From an uncultured Muribaculaceae bacterium (GTDB taxonomy: Bacteria > Bacteroidota > Bacteroidia > Bacteroidales > Muribaculaceae): 18,214 nucleotides of DNA. The DNA is taken from the NCBI GenBank assembly GCA_910587475.1, contig CAJUMR010000045.1:1-18214 (forward strand), read 5' to 3'. Position numbers and translations under genes: made by a program. The notes beneath the pieces were generated by a model. That model did no database searches. It saw nothing but the letters and a program-made list of their open reading frames with translations, and had not been told where the DNA came from. Shown piece after piece: positions 7,856-15,463 of the stretch (positions within the stretch are counted from its first letter, which is position 1; each line of letters begins with the position of its first letter).

Positions 7856-7886
7856 CAAAGTTAATAACTTTTCACCAACGTACAAA
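7856..7886 (-). promoter_or_regulatory. Predicted promoter of the B12 operon
   Basis: On the minus strand, TTTG (7886-7883), a 19-nt spacer, then TAACTTTG (7863-7856), an exact match to the Bacteroidota -33/-7 consensus. The transcript would start near 7849, directly at the 5' edge of the riboswitch aptamer, which supports both calls. Confidence 0.85.
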
Positions 7887-7925
7887 AATATCAGACGCGG
7901 ATTCTGAAACCGTGGCCCGTGGCAA

Positions 7926-8375
7926 TCATAGCGAAAGATGAAGTATCGGATATGGCCGTCCGTCGGCATCAAGGCTGTCGCGGGAAACGATACGGAAACC
8001 ATGCTTACGGTAAAATTGCAACGCACGGGGATTCTGTTCGTTGACATCGACCGACGTCGCCCCTCTCTCCAAAGCAAACGACAACAATGCCGACCCGATT
8101 CCGCAACCTTGGTGACAAGGATCGACAAACAGCATCTCGACACTGTCGCCCGACAGCCCGACGAACCCAGCAATCACATCGCCGGCAAAAGCTGCATAGA
8201 GATCGACTGCGGGCAAGTAGACGCGGGGCATCGCCGCTTTAATAGCCGCGAGATCGTCTTCTGCCAAAAAATCATGTGTAGACCTGACCGCACGCTCCCA
8301 GACCGCTGTCAAATGGCCAAAGCACGACTCGCCCACGCTGCGGACAGAAACGTCAATTCGATCTTTGCCGTTCAT
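7926..8375 (-). CDS. GNAT-family N-acetyltransferase (YjaB-like)
   Basis: Cytoplasmic acetyl-CoA-dependent acetyltransferase of about 149 residues. The acetyl-CoA loop is seen in VEMLFVDPCHQGCGIGSALL. The family's C-terminal motif follows in VDVNEQNPRALQFYRKHGF, then RPYPILHLSL. The N-terminal WERAVRSTHDFLAEDDL closely resembles the YjaB/PhnO-type group. The acceptor substrate is unknown. I chose the ATG at 8375; a longer version would need a TTG at 8393 and adds six residues not expected in the family. It overlaps the end of the upstream MFS gene by 23 bp, so the two are probably cotranscribed and coupled. Confidence 0.85.
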   Translation of the reverse strand: MNGKDRIDVSVRSVGESCFGHLTAVWERAVRSTHDFLAEDDLAAIKAAMPRVYLPAVDLYAAFAGDVIAGFVGLSGDSVEMLFVDPCHQGCGIGSALLSFALERGATSVDVNEQNPRALQFYRKHGFRIVSRDSLDADGRPYPILHLSL

Positions 8376-9507
8376 AACGATGATAAAGGACAAACAATAA
8401 CGCGCTGCCGATCACGACAAAAGGTATGCCGATAAGCGCGGTCGACGAATAGGACATGCCGCCTGCAATGACAGCGCTGCCGAGCGACGCCGCTATAGCA
8501 TTGCCTCCGTTGTAGGCAATCTGGATACACGCCGCCCCGAGCATCTCGCCGCCTTTCGAATAGCCGACTATCGACGATTGAAGCGGACTGCCCGAGCCGA
8601 ACAGTGCGGCTGTGCCGAGCATCATGATAATGACAATGGCAAATTTATAATGGCCAAACAGAAACGCGCTGACCAACACAGGAATTGCTGCCACCTCGAT
8701 CCACGCCGCTACCGACGCAGGTTTATACTTGTCGCCGAGACGGCCGCCGACTATGTTGCCGATAAACATGCCCAGACCGGCCAGAACCATCAGCCACGAC
8801 AGATCGGCCGCCGTAAATCCGGCCTCGGCCGTAAGCTGAGGGTCAATGAAACTGTACCAGCAATATATGCCTATCTGCCCGAAAATCACTCCGCCGAAGA
8901 TCAACCACGGCGGCAATGTGTGGAGAAACCTGAATTGCCCTTTGAAACCCTCATCAGGCAATTTGCCGATGTCGGGCACAAAATGCCTGATCGCAAAAAA
9001 GGTCACAAACGCCGACAAAGACACAAGAGAGAACGCCACTCGCCATGACACACTGTTGGTGAGCCACGTTGCAAACGGCACACCCATGACAGTCGCCACA
9101 GTCATGCCGGCAATCATTATCGACACGGCTGCCGACTCACCGCCCGGGCGGGTGAGTTTACGGGCCACAATAGCGCCGACACCGAAATACGCTCCATGAG
9201 GAAGACCGCTTACAAAACGGGCTGCAAACAGAGCCCAAAATCCGGGAGCTAATGCTGCAAGAAGATTGCCGACGGTGATCATAGCCGTAAGTATCAGCAT
9301 GATGCGTTTCAGCGGCAGTTTTCTTGCAAACAGCAACGCCGGCGCGCCGAAACAGACACCCAGTGCATAAGCCGAAATAAGATGCCCGGCCTTGGCAACC
9401 GACACATCGAGACTTCCGGCCAGATTGACGAGAATGCCCATCATCGTGTACTCGGTGATGCCCAACGCAAACGTTCCCAACGCCAAAGAGATCAAACCTT
9501 TGTTCAT
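8353..9507 (-). CDS. MFS transporter, AraJ-like DHA1 family
   Basis: 384-residue inner-membrane transporter with about 12 hydrophobic helices, predicted proton-driven efflux. The N-terminal third resembles E. coli AraJ strongly: LALGTFALGITEYTMMGIL, AGHLISAYALGV and GAPALLFA. The segment RFVSGLPHGAYFGVGAIVARKL is the hallmark of this subgroup. A basic loop (KLPLKRI) follows helix 2 as in other MFS members. The substrate is unknown; AraJ itself has no settled substrate and drug or sugar efflux would be a guess. The gene has its own promoter upstream and overlaps the acetyltransferase gene by 23 bp, hinting at a joint role in modifying and exporting a small molecule. Confidence 0.9.
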   Translation of the reverse strand: MNKGLISLALGTFALGITEYTMMGILVNLAGSLDVSVAKAGHLISAYALGVCFGAPALLFARKLPLKRIMLILTAMITVGNLLAALAPGFWALFAARFVSGLPHGAYFGVGAIVARKLTRPGGESAAVSIMIAGMTVATVMGVPFATWLTNSVSWRVAFSLVSLSAFVTFFAIRHFVPDIGKLPDEGFKGQFRFLHTLPPWLIFGGVIFGQIGIYCWYSFIDPQLTAEAGFTAADLSWLMVLAGLGMFIGNIVGGRLGDKYKPASVAAWIEVAAIPVLVSAFLFGHYKFAIVIIMMLGTAALFGSGSPLQSSIVGYSKGGEMLGAACIQIAYNGGNAIAASLGSAVIAGGMSYSSTALIGIPFVVIGSALLFVLYHRYERQRSN

Positions 9508-9587
9508 ATCTAAAAAGGGAATAAATCTTGATTATTAAATACTGTGATGATGTCTACTCAATGATGACTAACTTTAGAATCAGAGTG

Positions 9588-9616
9588 CAAAATTAGTTCT
9601 TATCACATAAACCAAA
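9588..9616 (-). promoter_or_regulatory. Predicted promoter of the MFS-acetyltransferase pair
   Basis: Minus-strand TTTG at 9616-9613, 17-nt spacer, TAATTTTG at 9595-9588. The spacer is slightly short against the usual 19-20. The leader to the ATG at 9507 would be about 70-75 nt. The rest of the 317-bp gap (9508-9824) is A/T-rich and also holds the divergent rplY promoter; I see no other gene in it. Confidence 0.55.
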
Positions 9617-9709
9617 AACATTTCGACCTCAAAAAGGATCGATGCAGACAATTTTTTTCAAAAAAACACGGCTAAACATCCAACACCCATCATTTACCCA
9701 ATTAAAATA

Positions 9710-9740
9710 TTGCGTATTACAGCAAAAAGGTGTAACTTTG
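9710..9740 (+). promoter_or_regulatory. Predicted promoter of the rplY-pth-hslR operon
   Basis: TTG at 9710-9712, 20-nt spacer, TAACTTTG at 9733-9740, matching the Bacteroidota consensus. The start site would be near 9747, leaving a leader of about 78 nt before the rplY ATG. No strong hairpin is visible in that leader. Confidence 0.75.
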
Positions 9741-9824
9741 CAGTCGCTTTTTAGCATCCCCGTGTGATGGGAAATTAAGGAGCAAACAACTTAATTTTTA
9801 GTAACACATTAAAACAACAAACGA

Positions 9825-10481
9825 ATGAAGACATTCCAACTTGCGGCTGAACCCCGCACCAACCTTGGCAAGAAAGCAACCAAGGCTCTTCGCGCAGAAG
9901 GCAAAATTCCTGTAGTTCTCAACGGCGGCGAAATCATCACCCTCCCCTACTCAGGCGCCCTCAAACCCGGCGAAAAACTCGTTGAGATCGGCAACGGCAA
10001 AGGTTTGATCACAACAGATCTCACCGTTTCTCAGGAAGCAGTCCGCAAACTCATCTATACACCCGACATCTTCGCCATCGAACTCGACATCAACGGCGAA
10101 AAGCGCATGGCTGTGCTGAAGGACATCCAGTTCCAGCCCGTTAAGGACACCATCCTCCACATCGACCTTCTCGAAGTGAACGACAAGAAGCCCGTCATCA
10201 TCGAAGTTCCCGTTAAACTCGAAGGCCACGCTGAAGGTGTTAAGGCCGGCGGTAAGCTCACTCTGTCGATGAAGAAACTCAAAGTTAAAGCTATCTACAC
10301 AGCAGTTCCCGAACGTCTCGTTATCAACGTTGACAACCTCGGCCTCGGCAAGACAATGGCTGTCGGTGACATCCACTTCGAAGGCCTCGAACTCGTTAAC
10401 GCAAAGAACGCTGTGGTTTGCGCCGTTCAGCTCACACGTGCCGCACGTGGTGCTGCCGCTGCAGCTGCCGCAGGTAAGTAA
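9825..10481 (+). CDS. rplY: 50S ribosomal protein L25/general stress protein Ctc
   Basis: 218-residue long form of L25 (Ctc/TL5 type), which binds 5S rRNA in the large subunit. The N-terminal 5S-binding domain occupies residues ~1-95 and starts with FQLAAEPRTNLGKKATKALRAEGKIPVVL. The C-terminal TL5 domain follows (FQPVKDTILHIDLLEV, then VEVPVKLEGHAEGVK-like text, then VNVDNLGLGKTMAVGDIHF). The protein ends in an alanine-rich, flexible AARGAAAAAAAGK tail. Codon use is strongly biased, as expected for a highly expressed ribosomal gene. It is first in an operon, 14 nt ahead of pth, the widespread ctc-pth pairing. Confidence 0.97.
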   Translation: MKTFQLAAEPRTNLGKKATKALRAEGKIPVVLNGGEIITLPYSGALKPGEKLVEIGNGKGLITTDLTVSQEAVRKLIYTPDIFAIELDINGEKRMAVLKDIQFQPVKDTILHIDLLEVNDKKPVIIEVPVKLEGHAEGVKAGGKLTLSMKKLKVKAIYTAVPERLVINVDNLGLGKTMAVGDIHFEGLELVNAKNAVVCAVQLTRAARGAAAAAAAGK

Positions 10482-10495
10482 AATAGCCTGAACTT

Positions 10496-11059
10496 ATGAA
10501 ATATCTGATCGTTGGGCTCGGCAACATTGGTTCTGAATACCAAAACACGCGCCACAACATCGGTTTTAAAATATTGGATGCCTTTGCCGAGGCATCCAAT
10601 ATTTCTTTTACGACCGAGCGTTACGGCGATGTTGCACACATGAGGCTCAAGAACAAACAACTCGTGTTGCTCAAGCCGTCGACCTACATGAATCTCAGCG
10701 GTAACGCCGTGCGCTACTGGAAAGAGAAAGAAGGCATCGAGACCGAAAATATCCTCGTGCTTGTCGACGACATCGCATTGCCTTTCGGAGCGATAAGGAT
10801 CAAACCCCGCGGCAGCGACGCCGGACACAACGGGCTCAAGAATATAGCCCAGATGCTCGGCACCGATTCCTATCCGCGTCTGCGTTTCGGCATCGGCGAC
10901 AATTATCCCAGAGGATGCCAGATCGATTATGTACTCGGCGAATTCACAGCGGAAGAACGCACAACTTTGCCCGAACGCATAAAAATCGCCGACGAAGCCA
11001 TCAAGGAATTTGTGCTCGCCGGAATCCAGAACGCAATGTGCTCATTCAACAATAAATAA
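10496..11059 (+). CDS. pth: Peptidyl-tRNA hydrolase
   Basis: 187-residue cytoplasmic hydrolase that frees tRNA from peptidyl-tRNA dropped by ribosomes. The start LIVGLGNIGSEYQNTRHNIGF carries Asn10 and the catalytic His20 at the same positions as in E. coli Pth. Asp91 in LVDDIALP and Asn112 in GHNGLK correspond to E. coli Asp93 and Asn114. KPSTYMNLSG, GSDAGHNGLKNI and RLRFGIG complete the family pattern. It lies between rplY (14 nt) and hslR (9 nt) and should be cotranscribed with both. An unusual feature is a perfect 15-bp inverted repeat within the coding sequence, listed separately. Confidence 0.98.
   Translation: MKYLIVGLGNIGSEYQNTRHNIGFKILDAFAEASNISFTTERYGDVAHMRLKNKQLVLLKPSTYMNLSGNAVRYWKEKEGIETENILVLVDDIALPFGAIRIKPRGSDAGHNGLKNIAQMLGTDSYPRLRFGIGDNYPRGCQIDYVLGEFTAEERTTLPERIKIADEAIKEFVLAGIQNAMCSFNNK
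10569..10604 (+). repeat. Perfect 15-bp stem-loop inside the pth coding sequence
   Basis: Arms 10569-10583 and 10590-10604 are exact reverse complements, with the 6-nt loop TTGCCG. The hairpin spans roughly codons 25-36 of pth and is followed by a T-rich stretch ATTTCTTTTA. It resembles an intrinsic terminator or attenuator in shape but sits inside an open reading frame. Confidence 0.6.
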
Positions 11060-11068
11060 TCAGTAATC

Positions 11069-11503
11069 ATGGCAAAATCGGAAGTCCGCATAGACAAATG
11101 GCTCTGGGCCGTGAGAATCTTCAAGACCCGCACGATCGCGACCGAAGCCATCAAAAAAGGAAGGGTGACGCTCGGCGACAGCCAGGTGCCCGTAAAGCCG
11201 TCGCGCACGTTGAAAGTCGGCGACGTTGTCAACGTGAGAAAACCACCGGTGACTTATTCATTCAAGGTGCTCGCACTGACTGAAAACCGCCTCGGAGCCA
11301 AGCTTGTGCCTGAATATATGGAGAATATCACCCCGCAGTCGGAATACGATCTGCTCGAAGTGGTCAAGATCTCCGGTTTTGTTGACCGACGCAAAGGCCT
11401 CGGTCGCCCCACCAAAAGAGAGGGACGCGAGCTATCGAAGTTCACCGAAAGCGTCTATGACGACGGATGGGACTTTGATTTTGACGACGAAGACGAAGAT
11501 TGA
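11069..11503 (+). CDS. hslR: S4-domain RNA-binding heat-shock protein Hsp15-like
   Basis: 144 residues. The N-terminal S4 RNA-binding fold (residues ~5-65) reads RIDKWLWAVRIFKTRTIATEAI, then KKGRVTLGD, then VKVGDVV-like text, typical of Hsp15. Members of this family bind stalled 50S subunits carrying peptidyl-tRNA, which fits its place after rplY and pth: all three act on the large subunit or dropped peptidyl-tRNA. The C-terminal part has RRKGLGRPTKREGRELSKF, conserved in Bacteroidota versions, followed by a strongly acidic tail (FDFDDEDED). The gap to pth is 9 nt. A 21-bp hairpin terminator follows the gene. The symbol is by family; a specific role in this organism is inferred. Confidence 0.88.
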   Translation: MAKSEVRIDKWLWAVRIFKTRTIATEAIKKGRVTLGDSQVPVKPSRTLKVGDVVNVRKPPVTYSFKVLALTENRLGAKLVPEYMENITPQSEYDLLEVVKISGFVDRRKGLGRPTKREGRELSKFTESVYDDGWDFDFDDEDED

Positions 11504-11540
11504 CCGTCGCCGAAAGCTCTCATCAACAACCGCACTCCAC

Positions 11541-11593
11541 AAAAACAACGACGCTCAGACCATCGTATCATCGGTCTGAGCGTCGTTGTTTTT
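11541..11593. terminator. Bidirectional terminator with perfect 21-bp stem
   Basis: Arms 11541-11561 and 11573-11593 are exact reverse complements with an 11-nt loop. The A5 at the left end and T5 at the right end provide a U-tract on both strands. It separates the convergent hslR (+) and alaS (-) and should stop both transcripts. Confidence 0.92.
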
Positions 11594-11612
11594 ATACCGG
11601 ATTGTCGGGCTA

Positions 11613-14237
11613 TCAATTCAGAAGCTTCAACATTGTATCGAACGCGATTTCAAGGCCTTCTTTGTCCTTGCCGCCTGCCTGGGCAAAGCCCGGCTGGCCA
11701 CCACCGCCGCCCTTGATAGACTTGGCTGCCTCACGAACGATGGCTGATGCACTCTTGCCGTCCTTGACAAGTTCGTCGGTGAGCATGACGGTGAGCAGCG
11801 GTTTGCCTGTGGCGTCAGATGTTGCAGCGATGAAAGCCGTCGGCTCAGAAGAGCGGGCCCTGACTGCAAAAGCGACATTCTTGACAACATCTGGCATTCT
11901 CACACCCTTAAGCGAAACAATCTTCACACCATGCTCGAACACAGCCTTTTCGATCAGCTGAGATGCAAGGTTGTTGACGCGTTCCTGGAAATACTCTTCG
12001 GCCTGCTTGCGAAGATCGGCGTTCTCCTCAATCGAACGGCGGAGAGCCGCCACGATATCGGGCGCGTTGTTGAGCATGGCAGCCACGTCGCGGAGGGTCG
12101 CCGAAAGTTCGTCGACGGCGTTCTCGACGTTTTCGCCGGTGATGGCCTCGATGCGGCGGATGCCTGCCGCAATACTGCTCTCCGACATGATGCGGAGCAT
12201 GCCGATATTGCCGGTGTTGTCGACGTGAGTGCCGCCACACAGTTCGACAGAATCACCATAGCGGATCACACGCACCTCGTCGCCGTATTTCTCGCCGAAA
12301 AGAGCCATGGCACCCATCGCACGAGCCTGCTCGATCGGCAGATTGCGGTGTTCGTCGCGAGAGATGGCCTCACGGATGCGGCGGTTGACAATACGCTCCA
12401 CTTTCTTGATCTCCTCGGGAGTGAGTTTCTGGAAATGCGAGAAGTCGAAACGGAGAACGTCGGGAGACACAAACGATCCACGCTGCTCGACATGAGTTCC
12501 GAGCACTTCGCGGAGAGCTTCGTGAAGAAGGTGTGTAGCGCTGTGGTTGCGCGAGGTTGCCAGACGAGCCTCTTTGTCGATCTCCGCACGGAAACGCGAC
12601 GCGGGGTTCGAAGGTAATTTATGAGTGAGATGAACTCCAACTCCATTTTCGCGCTTGGTGTCGAAAATCTCGATCACTTCGCCTGACGACAAATCTGTGA
12701 GCGAGCCGCGGTCGCCTACCTGACCACCCATCTCGGCGTAGAACGGAGTTTCGCGAAGGATGATCTGATAATACTCGCGGTTTTTCTGCTTCACCTGACG
12801 ATAGCGGAGAATGTCGGTTTCGGCAACGAAGTTATCGTAGCCGACGAAAGCCTGTTCGCCATCGTTGACTGTCACCCAGTCTGTGGCCTCAACAGCGGCA
12901 GCATTGCGCGCACGCTGTTTCTGAGCTTCCATCTCTGCATCAAATCCGGCCTGATCGAGCGTCATGCCGTTTTCTTTTAATATAAGGAGCGTCAGGTCGA
13001 GCGGGAAGCCGTAAGTGTCGTAAAGGGTGAATGCCTGCTTGCCTGAAATGCTGTCAGAACCATTTTTGCGGGCTGCCGCCATTGCGTCGTCGAGCATGCG
13101 GATGCCGTTTTCGAGCGTACGCAGGAAAGCGTCTTCCTCTTCCTTGATCACTTTCATGATCAGGTCACGCTGTGAAGCGATCTCAGGATATGCCTCACCC
13201 ATGCTTTCGATGAGTGTGTCGACGAGTCGGTACATGAATGCCGAACGCTGGCCGAGGAATGTGTAGGCATAACGCACGGCACGGCGGAGTATGCGACGGA
13301 TAACATAGCCGGCCTTGGCATTGCCGGGAAGCTGAGAGTCGGCGATAGAGAACGAAATCGTGCGGACATGGTCAGCGATGACACGCATGGCAATGTCGAC
13401 TTTCTTATCGTCGCCGTATTTGAGTCCTGACAGTTGCGAGATCTTACCGATCAGCGGAGTGAACACGTCGGTGTCGTAGTTGGAGCGCTTGCCCTGAAGA
13501 GCCATGCACAGGCGTTCGAAGCCCATGCCGGTGTCGATAACCTTTGCAGGCAGCGGCTCGAGCGAACCATCGGCCTTGCGGTTAAACTGCATGAACACAA
13601 GATTCCAGATTTCAATCACCTGAGGATGGTCTTTATTGACCAACGACGCACCGCTGACCGCAGCTCGCTCTTCGGGTGTGCGCAGATCGATGTGGATCTC
13701 CGAGCAGGGGCCGCAAGGACCCGTGTCGCCCATTTCCCAGAAATTATCGTGCTTGTTGCCGTTGATGATGTGATCTGCCGGCAAATGTTTTTCCCAGATA
13801 GAAGCCGCTTCGTCGTCACGCGACAGGCCTTCTTCGGCAGAGCCTTCAAACACTGTTGCATAGAGACGGGCAGGATCGAGTTTCAACACATCGACCAGAT
13901 ACTCCCATGCCCAATCGATCGCTTCTTTCTTGAAATAATCGCCGAACGACCAGTTGCCAAGCATCTCGAACATAGTGTGATGATATGTATCCATGCCCAC
14001 TTCCTCAAGGTCGTTATGCTTGCCGCTTACACGGAGGCATTTCTGAGAATCGGCGACACGCTGATACTTAGGCGCTTTATTGCCGAGAATGATGTCCTTA
14101 AACTGATTCATTCCGGCATTGGTGAACATGAGTGTCGGATCGTCTTTTATCACCATCGGCGCAGACGGCACGATATGGTGACCCTTGCTTTCGAAAAAGC
14201 TCTTGAAAGACTCGCGTATTTCTTTAGCTGTCAACAT
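11613..14237 (-). CDS. alaS: Alanyl-tRNA synthetase
   Basis: 874-residue class II aminoacyl-tRNA synthetase, normal length for bacteria. It attaches alanine to tRNA-Ala and edits Ser/Gly mischarging. The catalytic domain begins FFESKGHHIVPSAPMV, with DPTLMFTNAGMNQFKD and the motif QKCLRVSGKHNDLEEVG. The editing domain shows the zinc ligands HSATH (His565, His569) and CGGTH (Cys667, His671), and GQVGDRGSL. The C-Ala domain ends with a glycine-rich GGGGGQPGFAQAGG. All essential motifs appear intact. The ATG at 14237 is 75 nt downstream of a good Bacteroidota promoter. It is divergent from the M23 peptidase gene. Confidence 0.98.
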   Translation of the reverse strand: MLTAKEIRESFKSFFESKGHHIVPSAPMVIKDDPTLMFTNAGMNQFKDIILGNKAPKYQRVADSQKCLRVSGKHNDLEEVGMDTYHHTMFEMLGNWSFGDYFKKEAIDWAWEYLVDVLKLDPARLYATVFEGSAEEGLSRDDEAASIWEKHLPADHIINGNKHDNFWEMGDTGPCGPCSEIHIDLRTPEERAAVSGASLVNKDHPQVIEIWNLVFMQFNRKADGSLEPLPAKVIDTGMGFERLCMALQGKRSNYDTDVFTPLIGKISQLSGLKYGDDKKVDIAMRVIADHVRTISFSIADSQLPGNAKAGYVIRRILRRAVRYAYTFLGQRSAFMYRLVDTLIESMGEAYPEIASQRDLIMKVIKEEEDAFLRTLENGIRMLDDAMAAARKNGSDSISGKQAFTLYDTYGFPLDLTLLILKENGMTLDQAGFDAEMEAQKQRARNAAAVEATDWVTVNDGEQAFVGYDNFVAETDILRYRQVKQKNREYYQIILRETPFYAEMGGQVGDRGSLTDLSSGEVIEIFDTKRENGVGVHLTHKLPSNPASRFRAEIDKEARLATSRNHSATHLLHEALREVLGTHVEQRGSFVSPDVLRFDFSHFQKLTPEEIKKVERIVNRRIREAISRDEHRNLPIEQARAMGAMALFGEKYGDEVRVIRYGDSVELCGGTHVDNTGNIGMLRIMSESSIAAGIRRIEAITGENVENAVDELSATLRDVAAMLNNAPDIVAALRRSIEENADLRKQAEEYFQERVNNLASQLIEKAVFEHGVKIVSLKGVRMPDVVKNVAFAVRARSSEPTAFIAATSDATGKPLLTVMLTDELVKDGKSASAIVREAAKSIKGGGGGQPGFAQAGGKDKEGLEIAFDTMLKLLN

Positions 14238-14312
14238 GTTGATGTTAATAATTGGTCTATATAGAGTTTATTGATTTCAAAATATTCGAATATCTTTTCG
14301 ATAATTAACCCA

Positions 14313-14344
14313 CAAAATTAGTCAGAACTTATTATTTTTGCAAA
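14313..14344 (-). promoter_or_regulatory. Predicted alaS promoter
   Basis: Minus-strand TTTG at 14344-14341, 20-nt spacer, TAATTTTG at 14320-14313, an exact consensus match. Transcription would begin near 14306. A 12-bp palindrome ATATTCGAATAT (14282-14293) lies in the leader between this start and alaS. Confidence 0.8.
14333..14340 (+). promoter_or_regulatory. Possible -7 element for the M23-MerR transcript
   Basis: TATTTTTG on the plus strand matches TAnnTTTG. No TTG is found at the expected -33 distance, so this is weaker than the other promoters. It lies within the spacer of the opposing alaS promoter. The implied leader to the M23 start is about 120 nt. Confidence 0.35.
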
Positions 14345-14435
14345 AAAAACGACGAACTCATCTCAACTTCAAGGCACTTTAATCACTCGGAGTAAGCGGA
14401 GTCACGTCTGACATCACATTAAAACAACAGCCCCC

Positions 14436-14455
14436 GGCAAGCACTGCAGCTTGCC
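14436..14455 (+). promoter_or_regulatory. Leader stem-loop just upstream of the M23 peptidase start
   Basis: Perfect 7-bp stem GGCAAGC/GCTTGCC with a 6-nt loop, ending 11 nt before the ATG at 14467. It could occlude ribosome loading or act as an mRNA structure; no known regulator is recognised. Confidence 0.35.
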
Positions 14456-14466
14456 TACGAAACATA

Positions 14467-15438
14467 ATGAGCCACAAAGTATTTTATCGATACAACGTAA
14501 CGACCGAACGATATGAGCGCGTCTACCCGTCGGGGCGAGAGCGCTTCTATGCAGCCCTCCGACAGTCGACCGTCGGCATCGCCGTCGGGCTGATCGCCTT
14601 TGTGGTGGCATACAGTTTTCTGGAGCTTCCACGCGAAAAGAGCCTCAGAGAGAAGAGCGAACTCGTGGAAAGCCAGCTCGCCACGCTCAACCGCCGCGCC
14701 GACCAGGCTCTCGAAGTGATGGAAGATCTGGCGTCGCGCGACAACAATTTCTATCGCGTGATGATGCAGTCAGAGCCGATGTCGACAGGCCAACGTTATG
14801 CCGGCCTCGAACGCCAGCGCAATTACGACGCCATCGACTCAATGGCCGACTCCAAAATCATGCGCCTCACCACCGACAAGCTCGACTTGCTCGACCAAAT
14901 GCTCTACTCGCAGTCGAAATCTTATGATTTTTTAGCCAAAGAGTTGTCAAACACCGCCGAACGCACGGCCCACATTCCGGCCATACAGCCGATATCGGAG
15001 AAGTATCTGAGAGCTATGGCATCGGGCTACGGCTATAGACGCGACCCGATCTACGGCACGACTAAATTTCACGAAGGCATGGACTTCTCGTCGCCTGTCG
15101 GAACGCCAGTCTACGCCACCGGTGACGGCACAGTCACACACGCCGCTTGGAAAAGCCAGTACGGAAATCTGATCGAATTGTCACACGGCTACAACTACAC
15201 CACCCGCTATGCCCATCTGTCAGAGATACTCGTCAAGCCAGGCCAGAAGGTCAAGCGAGGCGACCTCATAGGCAAAGTCGGCAACACGGGAAAATCGACA
15301 GGCCCGCATCTCCACTACGAAGTGCGACTGCGCAACCAACCGCAAAACCCGGTCAACTATTACTTCTACGACCTCACACCCGAAGAGTACGACAAGATGA
15401 TACTCGAAGCTGAAAATGCAGGCCACGTGATGGACTGA
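14467..15438 (+). CDS. M23-family zinc metallopeptidase, membrane-anchored
   Basis: 323-residue predicted peptidoglycan endopeptidase or activator. The cytoplasmic N-terminus (~1-34) is basic, a single membrane segment spans ~35-52, and a predicted coiled coil follows at ~55-95. The LytM/M23 domain is C-terminal: GYGYRRDPIYGTTKFHEGMDFSSP with zinc ligands His202 and Asp206, then GNLIELSHGYNYTTRYAHLS, then GPHLHYEV with His281 and the third ligand His283. Zinc ligands appear intact, so it may be active rather than a degenerate EnvC-type activator. The tail is acidic. It is next to alaS and followed by a MerR gene 25 nt later; this alaS-M23-MerR order is, to my knowledge, common in Bacteroidales. 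Confidence 0.93.
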   Translation: MSHKVFYRYNVTTERYERVYPSGRERFYAALRQSTVGIAVGLIAFVVAYSFLELPREKSLREKSELVESQLATLNRRADQALEVMEDLASRDNNFYRVMMQSEPMSTGQRYAGLERQRNYDAIDSMADSKIMRLTTDKLDLLDQMLYSQSKSYDFLAKELSNTAERTAHIPAIQPISEKYLRAMASGYGYRRDPIYGTTKFHEGMDFSSPVGTPVYATGDGTVTHAAWKSQYGNLIELSHGYNYTTRYAHLSEILVKPGQKVKRGDLIGKVGNTGKSTGPHLHYEVRLRNQPQNPVNYYFYDLTPEEYDKMILEAENAGHVMD

Positions 15439-15463
15439 TAACCATTAAATCATAACCCCGACT

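Noticed and set aside
7891..7907. Possible terminator after the acetyltransferase gene (TCAGA/TCTGA with a T-rich end on the minus strand)
   Set aside because: The stem is only 5 bp and overlaps the promoter region of the B12 operon; too weak to call.
9508..9824. Search for an unlisted gene or RNA in the 317-bp gap between the MFS gene and rplY
   Set aside because: Only two divergent promoters and A/T-rich leader sequence are visible; no ORF with family features and no strong RNA fold.
11931..12617. 228-codon plus-strand open frame opposite alaS
   Set aside because: Shadow of the alaS editing and C-terminal regions; composition rich in His, Arg and Asp, with no promoter or family match.
13434..14264. 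276-codon plus-strand open frame antisense to alaS
   Set aside because: It lies almost wholly within the alaS coding sequence, has no recognisable domain, and is explained by the codon bias of alaS on the other strand.
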